DNA of 64,000 bases, taken from NCBI GenBank assembly GCA_022496805.1, contig CM040089.1, positions 1,242,501 to 1,306,500 of the forward strand. The letters run 5' to 3'. Numbering within the stretch: position 1 is the first letter of the stretch; every line of letters begins with the position of its first letter. A model generated the notes under the pieces. That model was not told the DNA's origin, did no database searches, and saw nothing but the letters and a program-made list of their open reading frames with translations. This stretch comes from Pohlia nutans. Taxonomy: Eukaryota > Streptophyta > Bryopsida > Bryales > Mniaceae. This document shows, one piece after another, positions 12,101 through 23,142 of the stretch. The position numbers and the translations under genes are program-made.

Positions 12101-12388
12101 GGAGTAACTGCAAGTACCCTCACCTCTTGGGTCCTACAAAAGTGGAAGGGCTGCAGCGATCTGACCAAATGGGGTCAGTTAGCACGTTGAGCTTGTCAAA
12201 TTGAAGAAGAAAAGTAGCGTGCCCCACCCATGTTGCCTGTAATCATCAATCTGTCTACTTAGGAAGTAATAATTTTGTCGTATTAGGACATCCAGGGCTC
12301 CAGCATTCAATTCAGACTAGCACAAATTTGCAGAAACTGTGCTGTGGATGCATGATCATACTCGGCTCAATTACACATGATGTCACTG

Positions 12389-12452
<64 letters not shown>

Positions 12453-13205
12453 GTGATTTGAGCTACTGTAAGCGATTAATAGGTCTACTTAAAACCTAAA
12501 TTTATACCTGTAAGGCACCATCTGGAGGATTGGCCAAAGCATTCAAATCAGTTGCTAAGGGCGTTCCCAAGCGCTGCTTGACTTCTTCTGTCACTTGGCT
12601 CCGGGCCCGATCAAGCTCCTGCATACCATTCGAGTTAACTTGAAATCAATCTAAAACCATTCTAATTGAAAAAAATCGAACTCGTACAAAGGATAAGGAA
12701 TTCTTTGAGCCTGGAATTTGCCAATAGATAGCAGTATATTGATCAACGACATCAAAATCAACTACATGCCAATTTCTAACCAGATTTCAATGTTACGGAT
12801 ATGCATGTCCTAGAGATAAATGCCTTGCACCTACTTTTAGCAGCAGATAAAATATGTAAGAAGTGATGATTCGTAAGTGATGATTCGTGAGTAATGACGT
12901 TGGCTCATCACCGGCCCGATAATTTTCCCTTTTAATCTGTCTAATTTAGGATAAAGGTTACTTTTAATGACAAATGAAGTTTTCTCTTGCTTCAATCGTT
13001 AAAGCTCTTGGAAGATCCACTGTTAGTAGTGTCTAGGCTCCAGAGGCATTGAAAGAAATGAGCACAGTGAGGAGTAGTCAGGCAAACTTACAAACACGAA
13101 CGTTTTTATGACGGTGAGAAACGAATGCTTTTGGCCAACAGACGGCCATGGATTCTTGAAACCTCCTCCTGGTAGATGGTGCTCCTTACCCACGCTGTCT
13201 TCCAT
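9149..13205 (-). CDS. NAPE-PLD: N-acyl-phosphatidylethanolamine-hydrolysing phospholipase D (NAPE-PLD)
   Basis: A zinc metallo-beta-lactamase-fold enzyme that releases N-acylethanolamine from membrane NAPE. Twelve exons join in phase with GT-AG introns: 13205-13092, 12618-12508, 12236-12124, 12019-11946, 11737-11662, 11367-11340, 11047-10922, 10695-10551, 10339-10214, 10005-9946, 9482-9427, 9220-9149; 1,101 nt, 366 residues. Visible motifs: HHLPGGGFKNPWPS (9-22), WVGHAT, the HxHxDH zinc motif HNHYDH (134-139), split by an intron, VELDWWEEH, CQHF with ligand His203, FGGDTGY with ligand Asp234, IGAYSPRHFM, HWG with ligand His323 and the C-terminal MKHGE. Residues 238-265 form the insertion seen in plant versions. 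A MITE lies in intron 10 and a telomere-like repeat in intron 5. All catalytic ligands are present, so the gene looks functional. Confidence 0.93.
9683..9916. mobile_element. Short TTAA-family MITE in intron 10 of NAPE-PLD
   Basis: Perfect 16-bp inverted ends CCCCTAAAGGACCAAG bound 234 bp. TTAA follows on the right (9917-9920); the left target copy is degraded to CCGT. It lies 30 bases below the exon 10 donor. A truncated inverted relative is at 61817-62011. Confidence 0.7.
11422..11442. repeat. Interstitial plant-type telomere repeat
   Basis: Almost three units of TTTAGGG in a row inside intron 5 of the NAPE-PLD gene. Short interstitial copies are common in plants. Confidence 0.85.
12391..12448. 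repeat. (TA)n microsatellite
   Basis: A run of about 28 TA dinucleotides within intron 2 of NAPE-PLD. Confidence 0.95.
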
Positions 13206-14300
13206 GATCCTCCCTCACTCGATCTGTTCTAGCGGCCAAACGCACTCAGTTTGTGAATAATTTACCAGAGCAATAAAACTCCCAATACATCAACAACTGA
13301 AGCGCCCTGTGACTGCATGAAGAAGCAACTCAAACTAAATGAATAAAACCATTCCCCGTCAAATAATTTAACAAAAATCCAAAAACCTAATTCATTCAAA
13401 ATGATAAAAATTGGATCGCCAGCAGGCTTCAGTGCAGTGAGACGCCCTTGTAACATGGAATAAAATTGTTTGTAACGCCCCTGTCCATTGTTTCCAAAAA
13501 AAAACCTTGAACAAAACCCTCTAACCTCTAACGCTTACCAATGGCAGGTTATCTGTCTTCTATGCCTTGGACACAAGCAACAAGCTGCACAAGCTAAATT
13601 CAGATATCATAAGTTACGTAATCGCGTTTGAAGGTCGGCACCCACTGCGTCGCGCTGCCTTGGCCCGTCAATGAAATATGCCCATCCAGCACTCACGAAG
13701 CATATTAAGTTGATCACTTAAATGACGATGGTCGTGTAGAAAGAAGGAAATATATCTCATCAGCGAGACTGAACAAATGTGTGAAAATGGCAGTAATACT
13801 CGGGGTACTACCGGCCCTGTAAATCCAGGTCTACTCAAGCATTGGTTTTTACAAGTTTATATACTTCCGGCATGCATGCATGTACGACACCCAGAAAATG
13901 TGATTCAGAGCTACAGATAGGATACGAATACAGTGCACCATGCCAGAATGTCTGTGACGGATGCTCCACGGCACGCAACAGTGAGGGTTTCTGCCAGGGA
14001 GTTTACATGCACTTGATGAATCAGCGAGGATCCGACGAGTAATTAAGACTTACGCGCGCCTGCCGAAGCTTCTCCATCTCGCAGGTTGGCAGGGAATTTA
14101 CGAAAGCGAGAAGTGCTGCCCACGCGACGGACCAGCCTCGATATGGAATACGTTTTGAGCGGGGACGGCAACTACCGGGAATGCCTCCAGAGTAAAGCGT
14201 AAAGTAGCATAAAGTTTGTTGTCCACTGTGCTCTGCGGCTCACTGACATAACATGCAGTAAGGTGAGTGGGCCATAAACCGATGGCGACCACAAACAGAA
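13206..14300. other. NAPE-PLD upstream flank, GC-rich, with a possible exon
   Basis: This stretch is richer in GC and CpG than most of the window, as expected near a promoter. On the minus strand, about 14155-14053 reads as an open hydrophobic segment ending in CAGGCGCGC followed by a good donor GTAAGTC, so it could be an upstream non-coding or coding exon. I cannot join it in frame to exon 1 with certainty. Confidence 0.3.
13885..14042 (+). pseudogene. Possible RecQ-type zinc-cluster fragment
   Basis: The frame ending at 14042 contains a Cys pattern (C, then C-x3-C-D-x-C) of the kind closing the RecQ helicase zinc-binding domain in plants, where C-x3-CDxC is typical. A CAG acceptor-like trinucleotide precedes it at about 13893. 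No other RecQ segment is visible, and the segment is only about 50 residues, so this may be chance. Confidence 0.2.
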
Positions 14301-15084
14301 TCCTATAATTACTTCATGAAAGACACTTCAGTGACTTCACTGTGCCAAAAACCGACAATCGTCAATGTAGTTTAGTGATGGCTGACTTTGAATGACTACC
14401 TAGACTCACCTCATTTGTGAGAACTTTGTGTATTCTAAGGTTTTTTGTGATCCTTCAAGACAGATTCTCTGTCAATTTCAGCCCAAGTCTATTGCCGCAA
14501 ATAGGCAACTTCGACCTTGAACTACGAAAATTCATAACTTATTCGATATAGCTTCAAAAACTGTGATTCAACTTGGAGTAGATTTAGAATCAGTTTGCTA
14601 ATTCATTCAAACTACCACATTGCACTTCCGATTACTATAAATAGTCACATTGCTTAAAGTGTCGGTTTGTGGCCCACTCACCTTAGCCTTCAAAAAGGTT
14701 GCCTTTTAGTTTCATCCATCTTTATATATGGAATGACCAATGATTTGTAAATGAATGAGTTATTGAATCAAATAAAAAATTACAAGACACTGTTGAATTG
14801 TAACTGAGTGAGTACTTTCAATTACTATTCACCATAGATAGTTACTCTTGTTTATTGTCACTTGCCCCCATAGCTGCTGATGTGATGTGGAATATCCCAC
14901 ATCATTTCATTGGGGGGATGAAACAGGGTTGTCCACGACACGTTACGTCGTGACGTCAGGATGTCCGTCATAACGTTGGGATTCAAACCCCACGTCCGTC
15001 AGGATAGAATATTCCCACATATATTCAAAAACAAGGGTAAAATAGTTACCTCAATGAACAAACTAGATGAAAAGAGTTTCGATA

Positions 15085-15320
15085 TGGATGGACGGACTAG
15101 CAGTCAAGTGGACGGTCTGGCCTTCAAACGGGCCGTCCCAAGGGACAAACTAGCCGTCGAATGGACAGAAAGGCCGTCGTCAAGGGACGGTCAGGCCGTC
15201 TAGTGGACGGTCTGGACACGGACCAGCCGTCGAATGGATGGGCAGGCCGGCCCCAAGGGACAATCAGGCCGTCTAGTAGACAAACTAGCTGTCGCCAAGG
15301 GACGGTCCAGTTGGACGGCC
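15085..15320. repeat. Degenerate palindromic minisatellite
   Basis: About 230 bp of repeated GGCCGTC, AGGGAC and TGGACGGTC blocks in alternating orientation, within the hAT-like element. It gives open frames on both strands, which I take as an artefact of repeat composition. Confidence 0.75.
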
Positions 15321-15366
15321 TCAACGAACTTCATCCATATTTTTTACTGTCTAGTAAATCATAAAT

Positions 15367-15735
15367 GGGTGCATTCACAATAAAACGAGCCAACCCCGCC
15401 CAGTTATAACGACTCTTGATGAGTGCTTAGAAAATAATATCTTCAATTTATGTAGATACTAGAAAAAATTAAGGACATTTTGCGACATATTTTGAACATT
15501 TTAGCACATTTTAGTCGTTATTAACGATTGGTTACGACCATATTTTAGTTGTTTTGGAGTACCAATAACTTCCCAAACATTGTCAAACTTTAGTATATTG
15601 TATAATGACATATATTATATGTAGTTACTAATTTATATTGCATTATCAATTTATATGATAAGATTATTGTTTAACAATCCGTTAAATTAATCACAAGTTA
15701 CAGCTTCCTTGGGTTGTGTTACTGTGAATGTACCC
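15367..15735. mobile_element. MITE family with GGGTGCATTCACAA ends
   Basis: Ends are inverted copies of roughly 26 bp starting GGGT(A/G)CATTCACA. A second copy of the same family is at 26160-26545. It is nested inside the hAT-like element at 14924. The interior is AT-rich and shared between the copies (TGACGACTCTTGATGAG-like and TTTTGCGACATATT blocks). Confidence 0.75.
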
Positions 15736-16613
15736 AAATAGTAATTTTAATTTGTAATTTTTTTCATATTTACTAGCATCAGGATTTTGACGCGATCCTG
15801 ATGCGTCACGACTGGTCATAACAGACGCATCATGACATGCTGACACAAAAAGCCCACGTCACGTCATGATAGACAACCTTGGGATGAAATGATGTGGGAT
15901 ATTCCACATCATTCTGTTGGGGGAAGGCAGCAGTCACAGAGGCTACTGAATATTATGAGCCTTCAAGAAGGTTGCCTATTAGTTTCATCCACCTTTATAT
16001 ATGGAGTGACCATTGATCTGTAATTGAATGGGTTATTGAATCAAATGAACAATTACATGACACTATTGAATTGTGAGTGAGTGCTTTCGATTATTGTACA
16101 CCATCCATGGTAATCAAACAATCAATTACAAGATACTATTGAATTGTGATTGAGTGAGTGCTTTCAATTATTGTCCACCATGGTAATCAAACAAGCAGCT
16201 CCGATACTAGGTGCTCTGACCTGAATAGAACAGAAGAAAGAGGACAATGCATTTCAGTGGAATCATGGACGGAATATATTTGTTGCACTGGTATTTAGCC
16301 AAAAAAATGAGTGTCCCCGCAATGCCTCTTCCCTACGGTCAAAGCCAATAAACAATTGTAGGACATTTTATTTGACGGCTAAACTAGTTATGTATGAGTT
16401 TGAAGACCACCAAGCTCTTATACACCTAATAATGAGAGGCCACTAAGCTCTTCCGTACCTTATAACTATTTAGAGCGAACAAATAAGAGTATATTAAAGC
16501 AAAACATATGGTATCTTGTTCAAACACAACTTCTCTTTTAGAATAACTCCACAATTGAATTGTGATTGAGTGCTTTTGATCACTGTTCACCATGGCTAGT
16601 TGCTCTTGCTTAA

Positions 16614-17173
16614 CCCCTAAAGGACCAAGTGTCCTAACTAGGACATTTCAATATTCGGGTAGGTTCCCACAGTGTCAATTTTTGTTTTTATATTTTGAAA
16701 TAAATTATGTGAATTTGGTATATCAATACAAAAATGGGGATCTAATTTTTTTTTGATTCCGACTTTTTAAGTGGAAGTTATGGAGAAAAAGGGATTTTTT
16801 TGGGGGGAGAATGGGCAGTGCAAGTAGGGCTCAAAATAAACCTTAGAAATTATTATTTTTCAACTTTAACTGTAGGGTCTTGTTTTAAATTACCAGGAGA
16901 GTGCATGGTAAAATTTTCATAGAATTTAATCGTACATATTGCAAGATTATAGCATTTGAAGTGAAAGACGAAATTGCAGTCTTTTTTTATACTTTTTTAC
17001 TGTCTTTGAAGACATGGAAAAAATTGTTATATTGGTCAAAAAAATTCTTAAATTTTATTTAAATGTTTAATTTGGTATTTTCTATCAAGAGCAAAAAAAT
17101 ATTCAAAAGAAAATGAATAGAAAGAGGTAAAAATGATGCTCAAAAACATGAAAAACCCACGGTCCTTAAGGGG
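16614..17173. mobile_element. TTAA-flanked piggyBac-like MITE, 560 bp
   Basis: Left end CCCCTAAAGGACCAAG after TTAA (16610-16613); right end GGTCCTTAAGGGG followed by TTGA, a one-base variant of TTAA. The related uninserted site near 14850-14862 reads TTGTTTATTGTCACTTGCCCC without the element. Non-coding. Confidence 0.75.
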
Positions 17174-17340
17174 TTGATGCCACTTGCCCCTATAGCTACT
17201 AATGTGATGTGGAATATCTCACATCATTTCACTGGAGGGATGAAATGATATGGGATATTCCACATCATTCTGTTGGGGGAAGGGAGCAGTCACAGAGGCT
17301 ACTGAATGTTATGCAGTCTAGCAAAACTACCATTTCATTA

Positions 17341-17400
17341 TTAACCCCTAAATGCCCACAACTCCTCTCCAACATAACCGACGTTCTTCAGCCCACTCCC
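17341..17400. mobile_element. Orphan left end of a TTAA-family element
   Basis: TTAA at 17341-17344 is followed by CCCCTAAATGCCC, the family's terminal signature. I find no matching right end within about 1.5 kb, so it is either truncated or a chance match. Confidence 0.35.
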
Positions 17401-17871
17401 TTTACACTGTAGCAACACTGTAGAGAATTTGCTAATAAAATAATTCAACTCTCCAATCCTTGTTGCTTGAGTAGCTTTTCTTCACATTTTAAGCAAGTTT
17501 TCCTTGTTTGATTTTTACTAAATTCCTTCATACAATGCCAAATATCCTCTCTTACTATAATTCCAAGAGAAATTATTGTATTTGTATAATTCAATCCCAA
17601 CAATTTGAGGTTTGGAACCCTACTGTTATAAAATATTATGCACCTATACTATGATTTTTTATTTTTTTGTCAGAAGACAGTCAATTGACATATTTGCTAC
17701 ATTCACAAGGCTTGAAATCTTTGAATAGCAATCCAAGATCCTTGGATATTCTTTCATATTAATATATAGGTAATATCAAGGTAATACACTGTGAAAAGAA
17801 GAAATTTCTCTTAAGGGGAAAACTACTCCTGTCTTGAAACCCCTTCAAAACTCCAAATCTGTCCACTACTT

Positions 17872-18140
17872 TCCTTGTCATGTCCATGCACTGTCCCTGC
17901 ACTATCCATGCACTGTCCCTACACTATCCATGCATTGTCCCTGCATTGTCCCTGCACTGTCATTGCGATTGTCCTTGCAACTGTCCCTGCAAAGCCTAGC
18001 TGTCACCCTAAACTGCCCTAGCCGCCACCCTAGACCTAGCCGCCATCCTAACTGCCTGCCCTAACAGAACTGTTCATCCTCCGTAGACAGAATTGTTCAT
18101 CCTGCCATGACAGAACTGTTCCTCCTGCCCTGACAGAACA
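17872..18140. repeat. Low-complexity minisatellites
   Basis: First a 12-24 bp pattern around CATGCACTGTCCCTG (17880-18000), then a roughly 27-bp pattern around GACAGAACTGTTC (18060-18140). The 76-codon frame at 17834-18064 is a by-product of this periodicity. Confidence 0.8.
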
Positions 18141-18240
18141 GTAGGTCAACTCTCTTAACTCTGCACAGTCACAATTACTGTCCCTGAATTTATCCAATTT
18201 TATTGTTACTGCTCCAAGTTACTGCCAAGTTGTTACCCCT

Positions 18241-19413
18241 GTCCTGGCCGGCTAAAAGCCCCGTTAACACACACATGTGCTACCTAGGTGCTACTTAAAC
18301 AATACCTAGGAAATACCTAGGTTTAAAGAGGCTACACATCCGGGTACACATCTTAACTCCATGTGGGAAATTTGGCTATTTTTCCTTCTTTTTTTTCAAA
18401 AATCCTTGGTATCAATAATCCAACCCAAATTTTATGTAGCAATTTGGCTAAAAGTAGCAACAAAAAAGTAGCACACTGGTACCGTGCCTAAATGAACATG
18501 CGATGAATGCGAACTAATCCCAATTGGTGACCTTATGTTAGTAAACATGTAGACAATACGTATTGATACGTATTGCAAAGAATGACATGTCATACACAAT
18601 TGATCTGTAGCGTCTTAAGTTAGGCATATTCCTAAGTTTTAGAATCGTGGTAATGATAAACATTGATTCAATTCCTCTGAAGCCACACAAAAAGTTGACA
18701 CTATATTTGTGCCACATATGCAACTATGTTGAATGAGAAAAGTTTGGGTTGAGTCCTAGTATAAAGGCCTCAGGTCCAATTTGATTGCATTTATTTTTTA
18801 ATCTAAAAATATATAAGAAGAATAATTTACTATTCCTTAAATTTAAAAAAAGATTTGAAGTGTATTATAATTAAATAAATAAATAAAAATGTTGCTAAAA
18901 ATATAGAAACAATATATCTCCTTTAAATTTTTTGTGTAAGTTTAATTAATTAAAAATATTGAAAGATAATTTGTAGATCTCGTATTGCATACATATATTC
19001 TTTTTATTCTAAATACTTCATTTTCATCTTACTTTAAATGTATTAATTAGTTACGTATTTTTAGAATTTGTAGTTCACATGTGACTAATGTGACTAACTC
19101 CTATTTTTGAGGGTTAGTCACATTTGTTATATGTGAATAACAAAGTTTGAATATTTATTACTTTTTCACCACATATTCAAATAATGCTCATGAACATACA
19201 TTGGAATTGCCTTGCTTTGACCATATACATGATTCATATATATCTTTTTTAAAAGTGAACAATATAAACATGTATGACACAAATTTAATAAATAATATAT
19301 ATGCAAATACAATAATCATAATAGAATGGTGGTTAAAACCGCTATCACATGAGCTACTCGGTGAGCTATTATATGAATTTGTATGTATATGCTACCCAAT
19401 GTGTTAGCATACT
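18241..19413. other. AT-rich intergenic DNA, nothing recognised
   Basis: No supported exon, RNA gene or complete element. Frames at 18538-18723 and 19147-19407 lack any family likeness. Confidence 0.35.
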
Positions 19414-19903
19414 TTAGCCCTTAAAGAACCAAGAAGCATGAATTTGGTCTCATGTTTTTCTAATAATTTTAATAATGTTCAATGTGGATTTCTATTTTTT
19501 TAATTTACTTGTTTTTTTACTAACACAATATTTAACAGCCATTCAATGTAATCTTTGGTCATTTAGAATTTAAGAATTTGTTCATTCAAGGGGATTTTTA
19601 TATTTTTACTAACACAATATCTAACAGCTATACAATGTAATCCTTGGTCATTTAGGATTTAAGAATCTATTCATTCAAGGGCATCTTTATATATACTACT
19701 TTTACAAATGTTTTTAAATGGGTTGTTTCCAAGGGATACACTCTTTTATGTGTAAAGAATCATGTGAGTGCACAATAGGGGGAATAATTAAAACATCAAT
19801 GTCCAAGATACACATACATTAGTCATAGTATTACAATTTGATAAGAAATAGATATATGCCCTTTGAAGATGTTAAACACATGTATTTATACGGTAGGGCT
19901 TAA

Positions 19904-21255
19904 CCCTTTAGTGCCAAGGAGAGCAATATTTGTATTGTTTGGTGTTTTCTTGATATAGCTCTACATCTGTTGTGAATGAGATTTAGTTGTCTGAAGAATG
20001 GAAGAGGAGGTCCGCGATGTGCATCTTATACAAAAAATAAATAAAAATTAATTTGGAGTTTTAAAGCTATCAAAATACCTATGTACAAAACACCAAAAAT
20101 ACTGCAGATACCTCTAAATACAACAAATATAGTTCGGCCCAAAAAGATCCATTCCCAAAATAATTGACTCATATTACGATCATTTTGTTACAAATTCTAT
20201 AATCTTTTTGTATGCTTGGAAAGCTTACAAAACAAAAATGAAGCTACTGATTGTTTGAAGGAAAAATAAGTTTGTACTGAGAAAATATTCACATTTAATA
20301 CTTCAAAACCAACTTTTCAGTTTTTCTAATTAAAATTTATAAACAAATAAAAAATTCAAATCAAAAGTCAAATTGAAGGACTCTAAGGTTAGAAATTCTC
20401 TTCCTTGATTGGAGAAATAAATGTTAGTTGGAATGAATAAAAATGGACAAAATGTGCAAAAGAGTGTTAAAAACGACCAAAAACTGGGAAAAAATTGAGT
20501 TGTTTATTATTTTCAGATGTGAATATCTCCATGTTGAAAGCATTTTATTAGTAAAACTGATGTAGGTTAAATCCTCCATTGTTAGCATTCTTAAAGTGTA
20601 ATTTTTATCAAAATTGAAGTGAAATTGCTTAATAGACAATGCATTTTATTGGGAATGGATCTTTTTGAGTAGATCTTTACTTACAAATACAACATATGTA
20701 CTATGCGGTATTTCTTGTGTTTGGAAGTTTGTAATTTTTTATTTTTTTTGGATTGTGTTCTTTTGTTCATGTTCCATTGCTGTTTATATTCTGATCTTAG
20801 TCAATGTACCAATTCCTTTCATATTTTAACACTTAAATTTATTACAAAAACCGTATGTGTACCTCTTGTATGGACTTTGAAATTCTTTGAAAAATTGAGT
20901 AATCATTGGAAGGTGGTATGGAAAACTGTTCTGAGAACATATTGAAGCTACGAGTCATATCCAGATTTTATAAAAATTAGTTAATTTTTATTGAACTCTC
21001 AGAATGAAGTTCAACAAAGAGAAGTTTGTGTACACACTCAATAGCAATGCAAGTATGACTACGAATACGAGAGATAATTTTGCAAATGAACGGTCGGATC
21101 TACACGGGCTTTTAATAGAATGCGTGAAATTGAAGTATGCTCAATTTAGTATGGTTGGATTTTTTTAAGCAATCCCTTTGTACAAAAATGCCACCCATCT
21201 AGAAGCATTTCCTGAAAAATGGGTTTCGTGGAAAATTGACTTGGGCACTAAGGAG
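19904..21255. mobile_element. Inner TTAA-flanked element, 1,352 bp
   Basis: Left end CCCTTTAGTGCCAAGG and right end TTGGGCACTAAGGAG are inverted matches. TTAA is on both sides (19900-19903 and 21256-21259). The terminal CCCTTTAGTGCC is very like animal piggyBac ends. It is longer than its relatives because of the further insert at 20140-20667. An 80-codon frame at 20703-20945 shows no transposase motif. Confidence 0.75.
20140..20667. mobile_element. Innermost inverted-repeat insert
   Basis: A perfect 18-bp inverted pair, CAAAAAGATCCATTCCCA at 20140-20157 and its reverse complement at 20650-20667, bounds 528 bp. The flanking target duplication is unclear, so the superfamily is unassigned. Confidence 0.55.
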
Positions 21256-21432
21256 TTAACAAGCTTTAATAACTACATCTATGATGGATGAAATATGAAC
21301 AAATAACTTGGCAAGCTACATAAGTCAACTTCAACAAAGTCTTGGTTTGTTGGCAGGGTTTACAGAATGTGTAGAAAATTTGGTAATCGTTGGGTAGAAT
21401 GATCAATTGAATCTTGGTTCTTAAGGGGTTAA

Positions 21433-21956
21433 TTTTATTCATTTTCGTTGAAATTTTTCAAAAATTCATGAGAAAATGGTTTCATTCATCGGTCACTTTG
21501 CAAGATCAGTGTTTTTTTTTGGGGGAATGTTAATCTCAATATTAAATTGAACATCTTACGTTGGCTTCATAGCCAAGGCCAAAATGAAGTTGACACAAAA
21601 TTCAACTTTTCATACCGCCCGAGCTATTGTTGCCCCACCTTTGCTTCCACGCCCAAGTTGTCAGATCTCTCAAGTCTCGTAAACCGTCAAATGAATGTAG
21701 ATTAACACTCTAGGGCACTCGAGCAACGTTCTAGGGTGTTTGAGCCGGTCCTCATGGCTCATTCACACCAATCACCGAATGCGAGTGCAGCATAATCTGC
21801 ATTCGTCAAGTAAATTTTGGTAGCTATAGTGGCTTCCTGTAAAATTTAATTTTTTAATTGATGCATGCAAGAAAATACTTCAACACATTTTGGGTGCCGT
21901 AAGAAATTTGCGCTCCACCAACGTACACGAATTGGCCAAAAGCAGGAAGAGACACA
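21433..21956. other. Intergenic, nothing recognised
   Basis: Spacer between the nested elements and a possible LTR; somewhat richer in GC from 21620 to 21800. Confidence 0.35.
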
Positions 21957-22730
21957 GCTCTGATACCGCAAGAAATTGTATATTATTTTTGAAATTTACC
22001 TTACAACATTCTAGGAACGCAACGCAAGTGCTAGAGCTTCTTGGTGTCAATGGGCCATCACACTCAAGGCTAGCCTCGAGACTTGGTGGTTCCCCTTTCT
22101 CTACATGAGATCGATAGTTGACTACCGAGTTGTAGGAAAGGAAATCTCCTGAGGAATAAGAAAAACAGAAACTATAGAAGTCTACTCGGTAGCAGATCTA
22201 CAGTTACTGAGGTCTACTCGGTAATTGATCTAGGATTTGATTGCAGTCTGTAGACAAGAAAGAGAATATCGGTAGAGATAGTTCTACTGAGGAATGAAAC
22301 AGTAGCAGATACAATGAAGCGGAAAGTAAAGAAGAGTCTTGCAAATCACACTTAGGAAAGATAATCGTAATGAAACTTTAATTGGGAAAAAATACTGCTT
22401 GCCAAGAGGTTTGACTCTTTTATACATGTACAACCTGATCTAACTAGTAACTGTCAGATCGGTAAAAAAGTCATTCTAGATCTACTTTCTGAGGTAACTT
22501 TGAAATTACCGAGCAGTAAATTACACGGGTCGGTAGTACTACCGGAGGTTACTATTTTTACCGTTAACAAGACTAGCTCGAGATGGGGAGGTGCTTTGAC
22601 GCCAAAATTAACAGGGATACTTTCAAATTGTTGCCTTCTTGCCACCCATACCATATATCGTAAACTAGATTCCAAGAACAAATGGAGAACTGTATGCATA
22701 GAATAGTGTATATGAGGGCCTCATGATATA
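21957..22730 (-). mobile_element. Candidate LTR with primer-binding site remnant
   Basis: Read on the minus strand, GGTATCAGAGC (21957-21967) matches the initiator-Met-tRNA primer-binding site typical of plant LTR retrotransposons. About 450 bases upstream lies TATAAAAGAGTC (near 22410-22425), a plausible LTR promoter. The stretch between is compositionally distinct. No second LTR or gag-pol frame follows, so it would be a solo or truncated remnant. Confidence 0.35.
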
Positions 22731-23142
22731 AATTGTTGTAATTTTTTTAGTTTAAAAAAATAAATTGAAGTGAACATTGGATATGATGTAGAATATAAGG
22801 AGTATATGTACAAGCGATTGAGTTCCAATTGAAAAAATATAATACATATTTAAATAGTTTCAAACTAGACCTGTATATGATTTCCACCTAAGTACAAAAA
22901 TCCATGTTCAAGTTTAACAAACAATATAAATCCTTTTAACAATTACGTGTAATTTTATTTTATTTTAATGATTTCTGAATATTTTTTCACTGAAATCTTA
23001 TTGTTTAAAACTTGACTCCAACTTTGAAGGTAATTCAGAAAAAATTGTATAATTTCAGTGCTCCAAAAATTGCAGATGAGAACATTCCAAGCTTTGCACA
23101 AATGGTGGATTCACGATGCTTTGCATCGAGAAGTATATTACA
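22731..23142. other. AT-rich intergenic DNA, nothing recognised
   Basis: No supported feature. Confidence 0.35.

Larger units (their letters stand above)
14924..15881. mobile_element. hAT-like non-autonomous element with 8-bp target duplication
   Basis: The ends are CAGGGTTGTC on the left and, inverted, CAAGGTTGTC on the right. GGATGAAA flanks both sides (14916-14923 and 15882-15889) and occurs once at the related empty site near 17236-17243. CAGGG-type ends and 8-bp duplications are hAT hallmarks. The 958-bp interior has no transposase; it holds a minisatellite and another inserted element. Confidence 0.8.
14683..17330. repeat. Tandem copies of a repeat module broken by insertions
   Basis: A module beginning near AGCCTTCAA(A/G)AAGGTTGCC and running through TTTATATATGGA to the palindrome GATGTGGAATATCCCACATC occurs at 14683-14923 plus 15882-15955, again from 15956, and partly at 16551-16610 plus 17174-17320. 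The copies differ by the elements inserted in them (14924-15881 and 16614-17173), so each serves as the other's empty site. No coding function is seen. Confidence 0.65.
19418..21428. mobile_element. Outer TTAA-family element of a three-level nest
   Basis: Left end CCCTTAAAGAACCAAGA after TTAG; right end TCTTGGTTCTTAAGGGG followed by TTAA (21429-21432). Without the nested material it is about 655 bp, close to others of the family. No coding frame of note. Confidence 0.7.

Noticed and set aside
15085..15324. Regularly spaced repeat units that look CRISPR-like, with frames on both strands
   Set aside because: Units are degenerate, alternate in orientation and lie inside a hAT-like element of a plant genome; there are no unique spacers or cas genes.
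16190..16215. Primer-binding-site-like string near GCTCCGATACTAGG
   Set aside because: Three mismatches to the initiator tRNA site and no LTR boundary next to it.
17834..18064. 76-codon frame rich in Leu, Ser, Cys and Pro
   Set aside because: It follows from a 12-24 bp minisatellite and has no codon-like composition.
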